Below are positions 54,310-61,923 of a stretch of 64,000 nt of DNA, piece by piece (within the stretch, counting starts at the first letter, position 1; the number at the start of each line of letters is the position of its first letter). Made by a program: the position numbers and the translations under genes. Location: positions 1 through 64,000 of the forward strand of contig NZ_JAIOUV010000003.1 in NCBI RefSeq assembly GCF_019931145.1, read 5' to 3'. Under the pieces are notes generated by a model, which saw only the letters and a list, made by a program, of their open reading frames with translations, had not been told where the DNA came from and searched no databases. The DNA is from Marinicella meishanensis. Lineage in GTDB: Bacteria > Pseudomonadota > Gammaproteobacteria > Xanthomonadales > Marinicellaceae.

Positions 54310-55536
54310 ATGAAAGACAATAGCGGCATGAACCGAGTGACCAAATTTGGCCTGAATTTCAAGAACTTTGCCACCGAAGTGGCCCGGCGTTATCGCGATG
54401 ACGAAACTTCGCAAGCCGCCAGCTCTCTGGCCTACACCGCTTTGTTGTCGCTGGTGCCATTCATGTCGGTGTTGATCACGGTTTTTTCTGCCATGCCGCT
54501 GTTTGAAGAGGCGTCCCAACAACTGCAAGATTTCATCTTTCAAAACTTCGTACCAACCACCGGTGAGGTGGTGCAAAGTTACCTGCTGGGCTTTGTTGAG
54601 AAGGCCCGGGGTTTAACTGTGACCATGTTCCTGGCGGTGTTCATCACATCGTTGTTGATGATGCACACCATGGAAAAAGCTTTGAACCGGATTTTTGACA
54701 CCCGTTCGACCACCCGCTTCACCCGCAAGCTAATGATGTATTGGGCGGTGCTGACCATGGGGCCGTTGTTGGTGGGTGGTGGCATGGCCTTGTCATCCTT
54801 GGTGTTTGAATACGCCGCCTTGGCCAGCGTCAAAGGGTTGTTGGTGGAATTCTTACCGGTGCTGTCAGCCGCGGTGGCTTTTTTCTTGATTTATTTGGTG
54901 GTACCCAACCGCAAGATCAAATGGAAGCACGCGATGATCGGCGCCTTGTTCGCCGCGATCTGTTTTGAGTTGGCCAAGCAGGGCTTCAAACTGTATGTTT
55001 CCTCGATTCCCAGTTACCAACAAGTCTACGGCGCCCTGGCCACCGTGCCCTTGTTTTTGATTTGGATGTTTTTATCTTGGAACATCATCTTACTGGGAGG
55101 CACCATCACCGCCACTTTGGAGACATCGCGGTGGCGGCTCAGGGTACAGCAATACCAAACCGACCAACGGTTGTTGTTGGTGCTGGATGTGCTGAGTCAA
55201 TTGAAGCAGGCCAGCCAGCAAGGTCAAACCGTCAGCCATCAAGCCATCAGTGACCGCTATTCTTTTGTGCCTGATGATGAGCTGAGCGCGCAAATGGCCT
55301 GGCTACAAACGCACCAATACATCACCGTCGACCACCAGGGCGATTACCTGCTGCAACACGACACACAAACCGTCACATTTCGACAACTTTATGGCACCGG
55401 AGGGTTTAAAATACCGGTCCAAGCGAGCCAACACTTGGCCCATTACCAACCCTTGCTGGATCGATATTGGCAACCGGCCGAGGGCCTGTTGAACGAAACT
55501 TTGGAACAAATCATTGCCGACCATTCAATCACATGA
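54310..55536 (+). CDS. YihY/UPF0761 family inner-membrane protein
   Basis: Conserved integral membrane protein of 408 residues. The core ASSLAYTALLSLVPFMSVLITVFSAMPLF, FIFQNFVPTTGEVVQSYLLGFVEKA and MMHTMEKALNRIF matches the YihY (formerly RNase BN) family. About six membrane segments span residues 40-275. The C-terminal ~130 residues are soluble and winged-helix-like (HQAISDRYSFVPDDELSAQMAWLQTHQYI). Function is not established. It overlaps the next gene by 4 bases. A second in-frame ATG at 54328 is possible. Confidence 0.9.
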   Translation: MKDNSGMNRVTKFGLNFKNFATEVARRYRDDETSQAASSLAYTALLSLVPFMSVLITVFSAMPLFEEASQQLQDFIFQNFVPTTGEVVQSYLLGFVEKARGLTVTMFLAVFITSLLMMHTMEKALNRIFDTRSTTRFTRKLMMYWAVLTMGPLLVGGGMALSSLVFEYAALASVKGLLVEFLPVLSAAVAFFLIYLVVPNRKIKWKHAMIGALFAAICFELAKQGFKLYVSSIPSYQQVYGALATVPLFLIWMFLSWNIILLGGTITATLETSRWRLRVQQYQTDQRLLLVLDVLSQLKQASQQGQTVSHQAISDRYSFVPDDELSAQMAWLQTHQYITVDHQGDYLLQHDTQTVTFRQLYGTGGFKIPVQASQHLAHYQPLLDRYWQPAEGLLNETLEQIIADHSIT

Positions 55537-56150
55537 AAGACACCAACATGAAACCATTGACCCACACTTTAATCATTGTCATGCTCACCACCCTGCTGTT
55601 CGGTTGTTCCGAACCGGCCGCCGAGGCCCCTGCCGCAGCACCCCATGCCAACACCACCGCTGAACCGGTGGGCACCAAGCCACCTGCGGCTGACTCTGAA
55701 GCTGATACCACGGCTGACTCCACGGCCGATGCCGTGGCCAATGACGGCATCAATGGCCCCTTGTCCTTCACCTTGACAAACCTCGATGGTGAAGACGTCA
55801 AGGCCGAAGATTACCGCGGTCAATGGTTGGTGTTGAACTACTGGGCCACCTGGTGCGCCCCTTGTCGCGATGAAATGCCCGAACTGGTGCAATTCCAAGC
55901 CGAGCATGACAATGTCCAGGTGTTGGGCATTGCTTATGAAGACGCTGAAGTCGAGAAGTTGAAAAACTTCGCGGCTGACTTCAATGTGAATTATCCCTTG
56001 TTGACCATCGATGTCTACAACCCACCGGCCTTCGCCGAAGAAGGCGGCCTCGGTCTGCCCACCACCATAGTTTACAACCCTGAGGGCATGCGCCACAAAA
56101 AACACATGGGTCCGATTGATGCCAAGGGGTTGGTGGAAATGTTGGAGTGA
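55533..56150 (+). CDS. TlpA/DsbE-like thiol-disulfide lipoprotein
   Basis: Periplasmic thioredoxin-like lipoprotein of 205 residues. The signal MKPLTHTLIIVMLTTLLFGC ends in a lipobox. An Ala/Thr/Asp-rich linker (AADSEADTTADSTADAVA) leads to the redoxin domain with LNYWATWCAPCRDEMPELV (C108, C111) and the cis-Pro loop GLPTTIVYN. It may act in cytochrome c maturation or general thiol reduction. The start at 55533 is coupled to the YihY stop (ATGA); an ATG at 55548 is also plausible. Confidence 0.9.
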   Translation: MKDTNMKPLTHTLIIVMLTTLLFGCSEPAAEAPAAAPHANTTAEPVGTKPPAADSEADTTADSTADAVANDGINGPLSFTLTNLDGEDVKAEDYRGQWLVLNYWATWCAPCRDEMPELVQFQAEHDNVQVLGIAYEDAEVEKLKNFAADFNVNYPLLTIDVYNPPAFAEEGGLGLPTTIVYNPEGMRHKKHMGPIDAKGLVEMLE

Positions 56151-56257
56151 AGTTCGGTTAATCCAGTTAACTGAAGATCATTGCGAGGCGGCTGAGCTGG
56201 CGGGTCAATCTCGTGTATGTAGGGCAGATCTCAAGTTTGAAATCAACTGTCCATGAT

Positions 56258-56296
56258 GAGATTCTTCGACAGCACTGCGTTTCGCTCAGAATGACG
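56258..56296. repeat. Dispersed intergenic repeat (GAGATTCTTCG...CAGAATGACG type)
   Basis: GAGATTCTTCGACAGCACTG followed by CGTTTCGCTCAGAATGACG is a familiar type of short dispersed repeat in bacterial intergenic DNA. It lies between convergent genes and resembles a degraded copy near 40767. The rest of 56151-56317 shows no gene. Confidence 0.6.
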
Positions 56297-56317
56297 ATTT
56301 TCCTGTTTGTAGAATCA

Positions 56318-57376
56318 TCACCGACTGTCATGACTCCCTAACTCTGCCAGCGCCCACTCAATGTGTTCTTTGACCATGGGTGAAGCCGTGAGTAACTTGG
56401 CTTGCAAAGCCTGAATGGTGGCTGCATCAGGCTCGGCGTTGCCCAAGGCCACGGCGATGTTGCGTTGCCAGGCGTCATAGCCAATGCGGCGGATGGGGGA
56501 GCCTTCGGTGTTACTGAGGAATTCGCGTTCGGTCCATTGAAACAGGGCCAACAATTCAATGTCATCCATTCCATGGCGGGGGGCAAAGTCGGCCACTTGG
56601 GTGTCTTGGGTGAACTTGTTCCAGGGGCAGACCACCTGACAATCATCACAGCCGTAGATGCGGTTCCCCATGGCTTTCCTGAATTCCTCGGGAATGGGCC
56701 CTTGGTTTTCTATGGTCAGGTAGGAAATGCAGCGGCGGGCATCGACCTGAAACGGGGCGACGATGGCTTCGGTGGGGCAGTCTTGCAAGCACTGGGTGCA
56801 AGAGCCACAGTGGAAAGTGGCCGCTGGGTCCGGGGGTAGGGGCAAGTCGGTGTAAATTTCACCCAAGAAAAAGTAGGAGCCGGTGTTTTTGTTCAGCAAG
56901 TTGCTGTGTTTGCCGATCCAACCCAAGCCGGCTTTTTCGGCGATGGCTTTTTCCATCACCGGTGCCGAGTCGGTGAACACGCGGTGACCAAAGGGGCCGA
57001 TGGCCTCGCTGATTTGTTCGGTCAGCTTTTTCAATTTTGCCCGCAGCACCTTGTGGTAATCGCGGCCCAGGGCATAGCGCGAAATGGCCGCTTTGTGGGG
57101 TTGTTCGGTGAGTTGTTGGTACGGTGTGAGTCCGGTGTCCATGTAGTCGAGGCGCACCGAGATGATGCTCACAGTACCCGGCACCAGCTGATCTGGCTGG
57201 TAGCGTTTGCTGCCATGGCGGTGCATGTAGTCCATGGCGCCATGGTATTGCTGTTCCAGCCAGTGATTGAGGTGTTCGCCGGCGGCTGACAGGTCGATGT
57301 CCGACACCCCCATTTGTTGGAATCCCAAAGCCAAGGCCCAAGACTGGATGTCTGATTTCAGGGTTTGATAATCCAT
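56318..57376 (-). CDS. queG: Epoxyqueuosine reductase QueG
   Basis: Reduces epoxyqueuosine to queuosine in tRNA, using cobalamin and two [4Fe-4S] clusters. The real start is the ATG at 57376 (MDYQTLKSDIQSWALALGF); the open frame extends further but overlaps the divergent nnr gene. The 352-residue protein has CGSCTQCLQDCPTEAIV and GCDDCQVVCPWNKF for the clusters. The queG-nnr-tsaE order matches E. coli, but here queG is divergent. Confidence 0.95.
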   Translation of the reverse strand: MDYQTLKSDIQSWALALGFQQMGVSDIDLSAAGEHLNHWLEQQYHGAMDYMHRHGSKRYQPDQLVPGTVSIISVRLDYMDTGLTPYQQLTEQPHKAAISRYALGRDYHKVLRAKLKKLTEQISEAIGPFGHRVFTDSAPVMEKAIAEKAGLGWIGKHSNLLNKNTGSYFFLGEIYTDLPLPPDPAATFHCGSCTQCLQDCPTEAIVAPFQVDARRCISYLTIENQGPIPEEFRKAMGNRIYGCDDCQVVCPWNKFTQDTQVADFAPRHGMDDIELLALFQWTEREFLSNTEGSPIRRIGYDAWQRNIAVALGNAEPDAATIQALQAKLLTASPMVKEHIEWALAELGSHDSR

Positions 57377-57418
57377 GTTTTGCTGACCATGTTTTGTTTG
57401 CTTGGGTTCACTGGTAAA

Positions 57419-57439
57419 ATGGTGCCGGAATGGCACCAT
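57419..57439. promoter_or_regulatory. Perfect palindrome in queG/nnr divergent region
   Basis: ATGGTGCC and GGCACCAT are perfect 8-base arms around GGAAT. It sits 42 bases from the queG start and 25 bases from the nnr start, in the only sequence between two divergent genes. An operator or a shared regulatory site is plausible but unproven. A TATAAA follows at about 57440. Confidence 0.45.
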
Positions 57440-57464
57440 TATAAACCACCAGGACCAACCCAGC

Positions 57465-58925
57465 ATGACCCCTTTGTACAGCAACGACAAAACCCAAACC
57501 ATCGACCAACTGGCGGCCCAGGCGCTCGGAGTCAACTCCTTTGAGTTGATGCAGCGGGCCGCAGCGGCGGTGTATGCCCATCTGACCACCTGCAAACGGT
57601 TGTTGGTGTTCACCGGTCCAGGCAACAACGGCGGTGATGGCTGGGTGATCGCGGAAATGGCCCGGCAGCAAGGTCAGGCGGTGTTATTGGTGGCCATGCG
57701 ACCCCCGGCTGAATTGGCTGGTGATGCCCGCTTGGCGGCTGAACATTACCAGGGTGAGCACATCACCTTTGAAGCCTTCCAAAAGGGCGTGAATTTCCCC
57801 CATGACGTGTTGGTGGATGCGGTGTTTGGCACCGGGCTGAATCAAGCGGTGCGCGGGGCCTATCAAGCAGTCATCAACTGGATCAATCAACAAAGCCAAC
57901 CGGTGTTGGCGGTGGACATCCCCAGTGGCTTGAACGGCACCACCGGACAGATCGAAGGGGTGGCGGTGCAAGCCGATCACACGGTGTCGATTTTGGCCCG
58001 CAACACCGGCTTGTATACCCTGGATGGCAAAGCTTGCTGTGGCACCATCCATTTCGCCGATTTGGCGGTCGCGCCTGCCGCCTTGTCGAGCGTGCCGGTC
58101 AGCGCTGAATTGTTGCCAGCACATGTGTTGCAACAAGTGGTCCAGCGCCGGCCAGCGAACAGCCACAAAGGCCATTTTGGCCATGTGCTGGTGGCCGGCG
58201 GTCAAGCCGGCATGCTTGGTGCGGTGTTGTTGGCTGGGCAGGCGGTGCTGCGATCCGGTGCTGGCTTGTGCACCGTGGTCACCGATCCCGAGCATGCCAA
58301 CTGGATCCCCTTGCAGACACCAGAGTTGATGTCGCAGGCATTTGACGGCACCGACGGTGAAGGTGCGTTTTGGTCTTTGCTGGAACGCAAACCACCGCAG
58401 GTGCTGTTGCTGGGCATGGGTTTGGGCTTATCCCAATGGTCCAAGCAGGTGTATCAGATGGTCACCCGCAGTGAGGTGCCATTGGTGGTCGATGCCGATG
58501 GTTTGACCTTATTGGCAGCGGCGGCCCGGGTGCCAGAGCATTTGGCGGTGATCACCCCGCATCCGAAAGAAGCGGCGGTGTTGTTGGGCTCAACCGTGGC
58601 TGAAGTGCAAGCCGATCGCTGGCAAGCGGTTCAGGCCTTGGCCGAGCGCTACCAATGCGTGGCGGTGCTCAAAGGCTCAGGCAGTTTGATCTGCGATGGG
58701 CAGACCACTTGGTGTTGTCCATTTGGCAATGCCAACCTCGCCACGGCCGGATCCGGCGATGTGCTTGGTGGCTTGGTGGCGGGCTTGCTGGCGCAAGGGC
58801 ATGCGCCGGCACCAGCGGCCTGCTTGGCGGTGACCTGGCATGCTTTGGCTGGAGAGCGTTCGGCGCAGGGCTTGTGTCTGACGGCCTCAGACTTATTGGC
58901 TGAATTGCATCGGGTGCTGCCATGA
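57465..58925 (+). CDS. nnr: Bifunctional NAD(P)H-hydrate epimerase/dehydratase
   Basis: Repairs damaged NAD(P)H hydrates. The 486-residue protein starts at ATG 57465 (MTPLYSNDKTQTIDQ). The N-terminal YjeF_N epimerase has GPGNNGGDG (51-59) and DAVFGTGLNQAVRG. The C-terminal ribokinase-like dehydratase has HKGHFGHVLVAGGQAGMLGA, ITPHPKEAAVLLG, VLKGSGSLICDG and LATAGSGDVLGG. It overlaps tsaE by 4 bases. Confidence 0.96.
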   Translation: MTPLYSNDKTQTIDQLAAQALGVNSFELMQRAAAAVYAHLTTCKRLLVFTGPGNNGGDGWVIAEMARQQGQAVLLVAMRPPAELAGDARLAAEHYQGEHITFEAFQKGVNFPHDVLVDAVFGTGLNQAVRGAYQAVINWINQQSQPVLAVDIPSGLNGTTGQIEGVAVQADHTVSILARNTGLYTLDGKACCGTIHFADLAVAPAALSSVPVSAELLPAHVLQQVVQRRPANSHKGHFGHVLVAGGQAGMLGAVLLAGQAVLRSGAGLCTVVTDPEHANWIPLQTPELMSQAFDGTDGEGAFWSLLERKPPQVLLLGMGLGLSQWSKQVYQMVTRSEVPLVVDADGLTLLAAAARVPEHLAVITPHPKEAAVLLGSTVAEVQADRWQAVQALAERYQCVAVLKGSGSLICDGQTTWCCPFGNANLATAGSGDVLGGLVAGLLAQGHAPAPAACLAVTWHALAGERSAQGLCLTASDLLAELHRVLP

Positions 58926-59341
58926 AGGAAACCATTGACATCACCGACCTGTCTGATCTGCAGCGTTTTGCCAAGCGTTTTGCCGGTATGGTCCAAGCCG
59001 GTGATTTGGTTTTTTTGCGGGGCGACCTGGGCGCAGGCAAAACCACTTTCACACAAATGTTGCTCAAAGCGGCCGGTGTGACCGATCCGGTGAAAAGCCC
59101 CACTTACACCTTGTATGAAACCTATGTCACAACCGATCTGGCTTTTGTGCACATGGATTTGTATCGGTTGAGTGATCCGGAAGAATTGTATTTTTTGGGT
59201 TTGGAGGATTTGGTTGATGGGCGCCACATTTTGTTGGTGGAGTGGCCTGACAAAGGCCGGGGTGTGCTGCAACCACCAGACTGGGTGCTGGAACTGACCA
59301 TGACTGGCGCTAACAGAACTTTAACATTAACATCAAAATAG
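58922..59341 (+). CDS. tsaE: tRNA threonylcarbamoyladenosine biosynthesis ATPase TsaE
   Basis: ATPase that works with TsaB/TsaD to make t6A37 in tRNA. The 139-residue protein has the Walker A GDLGAGKTT (34-42), KSPTYTLYETY, HMDLYRL, and VEWPDKG with the catalytic Glu/Trp region. Length is close to the E. coli protein (153). It is coupled to nnr. Confidence 0.96.
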   Translation: MKETIDITDLSDLQRFAKRFAGMVQAGDLVFLRGDLGAGKTTFTQMLLKAAGVTDPVKSPTYTLYETYVTTDLAFVHMDLYRLSDPEELYFLGLEDLVDGRHILLVEWPDKGRGVLQPPDWVLELTMTGANRTLTLTSK

Positions 59342-59427
59342 TAGCCTATCTTGTTGATTTTGTGTCATAATACTTGATATTGATCGTGCAGATACATAAA
59401 ATTGCAGCCAATTGTATGCGTCATATC

Positions 59428-60702
59428 ATGAAAAAAACCGTCTTCACATTGTTATTTTTGCTGTTCAGTGGCACGGTATCGGCCACCAACATCGAAGGCA
59501 TGCGTGTGTGGACCGGTCCTGAGCACACCCGGGCGGTGTTTGACCTCAGTGGCGATGCCGACTACAAATTATTTGAATTGCAAAACCCACCGCGTGTGGT
59601 GATTGATTTGAATGACGCCAAGCTGACTTCCAGTTTGACCATCAAGAACAACAAAGACATCAAAAAAGTCCGGTTCAACTCAGAAAACGACAAAGTGCGC
59701 ATTGTGTTGGACTTACATGATTCTCTGAAATCCAAAAGTTTTCTGTTAAAACCCGCGGGTAAATACGGTCATCGGCTGGTGGTGGATCTGAACCGCGACG
59801 TCAAACCGCAAGCCAAAACCGTAGAAACTGTGACCCAACCCAACCGCGATGTGATCGTGGCCATTGATGCCGGTCACGGGGGTGAAGACCCCGGTGCCAT
59901 CGGGGCCGCTGGTACCTATGAAAAAAATGTGGTGCTGAATATCGCCAAGGAATTGGCCAAGAAAATCGATGCCAAACCTGGCATGAAAGCCTTGATCATA
60001 CGCACCGGTGATTATTACATCAAACACCGCAAACGCTTTGAAAAAGCCCGGGATCACGGCGCTGATTTGTTTGTTTCGATCCACGCCGATGCCTTTCACA
60101 GCCGCAAAGTCAATGGAGCCAGTGTCTACATCCTGTCACAACGTGGGGCTTCTTCAGAAGCGGCCAAGTGGTTGGCTGAATCCGAAAACAAATCCGACCA
60201 AATTGGTGGGGTGGTGATCGAGGACAAGCAAGACATGTTGTCCAAAGTCTTATATGACTTGTCACAAAACGCCGCCTTAGAAGAGTCGCACAAAGCAGCG
60301 AAGTCAGTCCATGCCTCGATGAAAAGTGTGGTCAAGTTACATGGCCAGGGTTTTGGCCAGGCCAATTTTTTGGTGTTGAAATCGCCCGATGTCCCTTCCA
60401 TGTTGGTGGAAACGGGTTACATCAGCAACCCCGGTGATGAAAAGAAATTGAAAGATCCCAAACACGTCGATAAGTTGACCCGGCAAATCGCTGAGGGCAT
60501 CCGCAATTACTTTTACCAAAGCCCGCCACCCAATACCTGGATTGCCGCCCAAGCCAAGGGCAAAAAACACATCGTTCAATCTGGTGACACGCTGACCGAC
60601 ATAGCCAGCAAACACGGTGTGACTTTGGCCGCGATCAAATCCATCAACAACAAAACCACCAACAAATTGATGGTGGGTGAGGTGTTGTACCTGCCCAATT
60701 AA
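59428..60702 (+). CDS. N-acetylmuramoyl-L-alanine amidase with AMIN and LysM domains
   Basis: Periplasmic zinc amidase that cuts the stem peptide from septal peptidoglycan during cell separation. The 424-residue protein has a signal peptide (MKKTVFTLLFLLFSGTVSA) and an AMIN domain (EGMRVWTGPEHTRAVFDLSGDA). The Amidase_3 domain has its Zn ligands in AIDAGHGGEDPGAIG and FVSIHADAF plus the catalytic VETGYISNP. A C-terminal LysM follows (HIVQSGDTLTDIASKHGV). It matches E. coli AmiB/AmiC. An ATG at 59416 would add four residues. It follows tsaE. Confidence 0.93.
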   Translation: MKKTVFTLLFLLFSGTVSATNIEGMRVWTGPEHTRAVFDLSGDADYKLFELQNPPRVVIDLNDAKLTSSLTIKNNKDIKKVRFNSENDKVRIVLDLHDSLKSKSFLLKPAGKYGHRLVVDLNRDVKPQAKTVETVTQPNRDVIVAIDAGHGGEDPGAIGAAGTYEKNVVLNIAKELAKKIDAKPGMKALIIRTGDYYIKHRKRFEKARDHGADLFVSIHADAFHSRKVNGASVYILSQRGASSEAAKWLAESENKSDQIGGVVIEDKQDMLSKVLYDLSQNAALEESHKAAKSVHASMKSVVKLHGQGFGQANFLVLKSPDVPSMLVETGYISNPGDEKKLKDPKHVDKLTRQIAEGIRNYFYQSPPPNTWIAAQAKGKKHIVQSGDTLTDIASKHGVTLAAIKSINNKTTNKLMVGEVLYLPN

Positions 60703-60728
60703 GGGCCATCTGATTTCAGGGGGGAATC

Positions 60729-61109
60729 ATGAGTCGTTATTTATTACTGCTGTCCTTTGGCTTCGCCACCTTCGGCTTGGTGCTGGGTATTTACATGGGC
60801 ATCAGCCAAAACCATGCACAACTGGTGGCCCATGCCCATTTGCTGTTGGTGGGTTTTTTGATGAGCTTTGTGTATGCCTTGTGTCACCGTTTGTGGTTGG
60901 GTGATTTGATCACCCGCCTGGCGAAAATTCAAATGGTGTTGCATGTGCTGTCTGCCTTGGTTTTGACGGCTGGCTTATTCATGCTATATGGACAAATATT
61001 CCCAGGTCACGTGATCGGGCCGGTATTGGGCATCGCCAGCATCGGCGTTTTCTTGGCCTTTTTGATGATGTTTTGGCTGTTGCTCAAACACCCCCAAGCT
61101 CGTCAGTGA
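60729..61109 (+). CDS. Four-helix membrane protein, unknown
   Basis: Protein of 126 residues with four likely membrane segments. The motif HAQLVAHAHLLLVGFLMSFVYALCHRLW places several histidines within or near helices 1-2, as in some heme- or copper-binding membrane proteins, but no family name is certain. A GGGGGA Shine-Dalgarno precedes the ATG. It replaces mutL, which usually follows the amidase gene in E. coli. Confidence 0.7.
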   Translation: MSRYLLLLSFGFATFGLVLGIYMGISQNHAQLVAHAHLLLVGFLMSFVYALCHRLWLGDLITRLAKIQMVLHVLSALVLTAGLFMLYGQIFPGHVIGPVLGIASIGVFLAFLMMFWLLLKHPQARQ

Positions 61110-61114
61110 TCCAT

Positions 61115-61582
61115 TCAGAAAGATTTTCTGGCCAGTTTTTTGCTGAGTACATTGACCTGCATCAAGGCGGCTGAGCCATACCAAGGAATCAACTCCATCA
61201 CCAAACTGCCAGCTTGGATCGCAGGATCGGTTTCGGTCAGCGCTTTGGCTTCCTCAACGGTGCCCACCGCAAACACATAAATGCCTTTCAGCCCACTGTC
61301 ATTGTCACCGTAGGGGCCTGCCAGCACCAATTGGCCGGCCTCGGCCAAGCGTTTGATGTTGGCCATGTGGGCGGCCTGCAATTGGCGGGCTTGTTCCGGG
61401 TCGTCTGGCCGCTTGGGCCCGGCTTTCAATAACGCCATCACATACATTTTCATGCCATAGTCATCGGCGCCCAATTCAGTGGCCAATGCCTCGTCATATT
61501 CAGGTGGTAATGGCGGCAGGGCATCGGCGGCCCACACCGCAAATCCGGTCATGAGTGCCATCATCATCAACAAAATTCGCAT
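61115..61582 (-). CDS. Secreted YciI-family protein
   Basis: YciI-like protein of 155 residues. The ATG at 61582 begins a signal peptide (MRILLMMMALMTGFAVWAAD), which YciI proteins normally lack. The domain runs from YVMALLKAGPKRPDDPEQ through AHMANIKRLAEAGQLVLAGPYGD to ETDPAIQAGSLVMELIPW, with the AH...GP pattern expected of the fold. The function of the family is mostly unknown; some members are dehydrochlorinase- or dehydratase-like. Confidence 0.8.
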   Translation of the reverse strand: MRILLMMMALMTGFAVWAADALPPLPPEYDEALATELGADDYGMKMYVMALLKAGPKRPDDPEQARQLQAAHMANIKRLAEAGQLVLAGPYGDNDSGLKGIYVFAVGTVEEAKALTETDPAIQAGSLVMELIPWYGSAALMQVNVLSKKLARKSF

Positions 61583-61923
61583 ATCGGTTACTCGGTTTTG
61601 TGAGCCAGTCAGCATATCACAGTCGCGGGGTCTGTTAAAACCAACTGAATGACCACAGGCCCTGAACTGCCAAGCCATGACTTTAGTCAGGTGTTTGTGA
61701 CCTGAATATGCGTTAAAGTGAGCCAGCTGATCGGGCCGTGTGGAATTTTCACGCGTTTCGCATGTCTCTGTGAGTAGCATGATCACGGAGCCAGACAGGA
61801 GAACTGACTGGAAAACATGCCATCAGTCAAGGCTGATCACCCACACCATCGCTTGAGACCCTTACTTCAGGTCAATGGTTGGCAACGGTCTTGATCCATT
61901 GAAACATCATTGAGAGGAGTATT
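61583..61923. other. Intergenic region between divergent genes
   Basis: A 341-base gap between the secreted YciI gene (minus) and the M16 peptidase (plus). It presumably contains both promoters. I see no ORF, tRNA or strong hairpin that I would defend. A Shine-Dalgarno (GAGAGGAG) lies at about 61911 for the M16 gene. Confidence 0.5.

Noticed and set aside
56318-57628. queG starting at 57628
   Set aside because: The extra 84 residues overlap the divergent nnr gene and resemble nothing; the QueG N-terminus begins at 57376.
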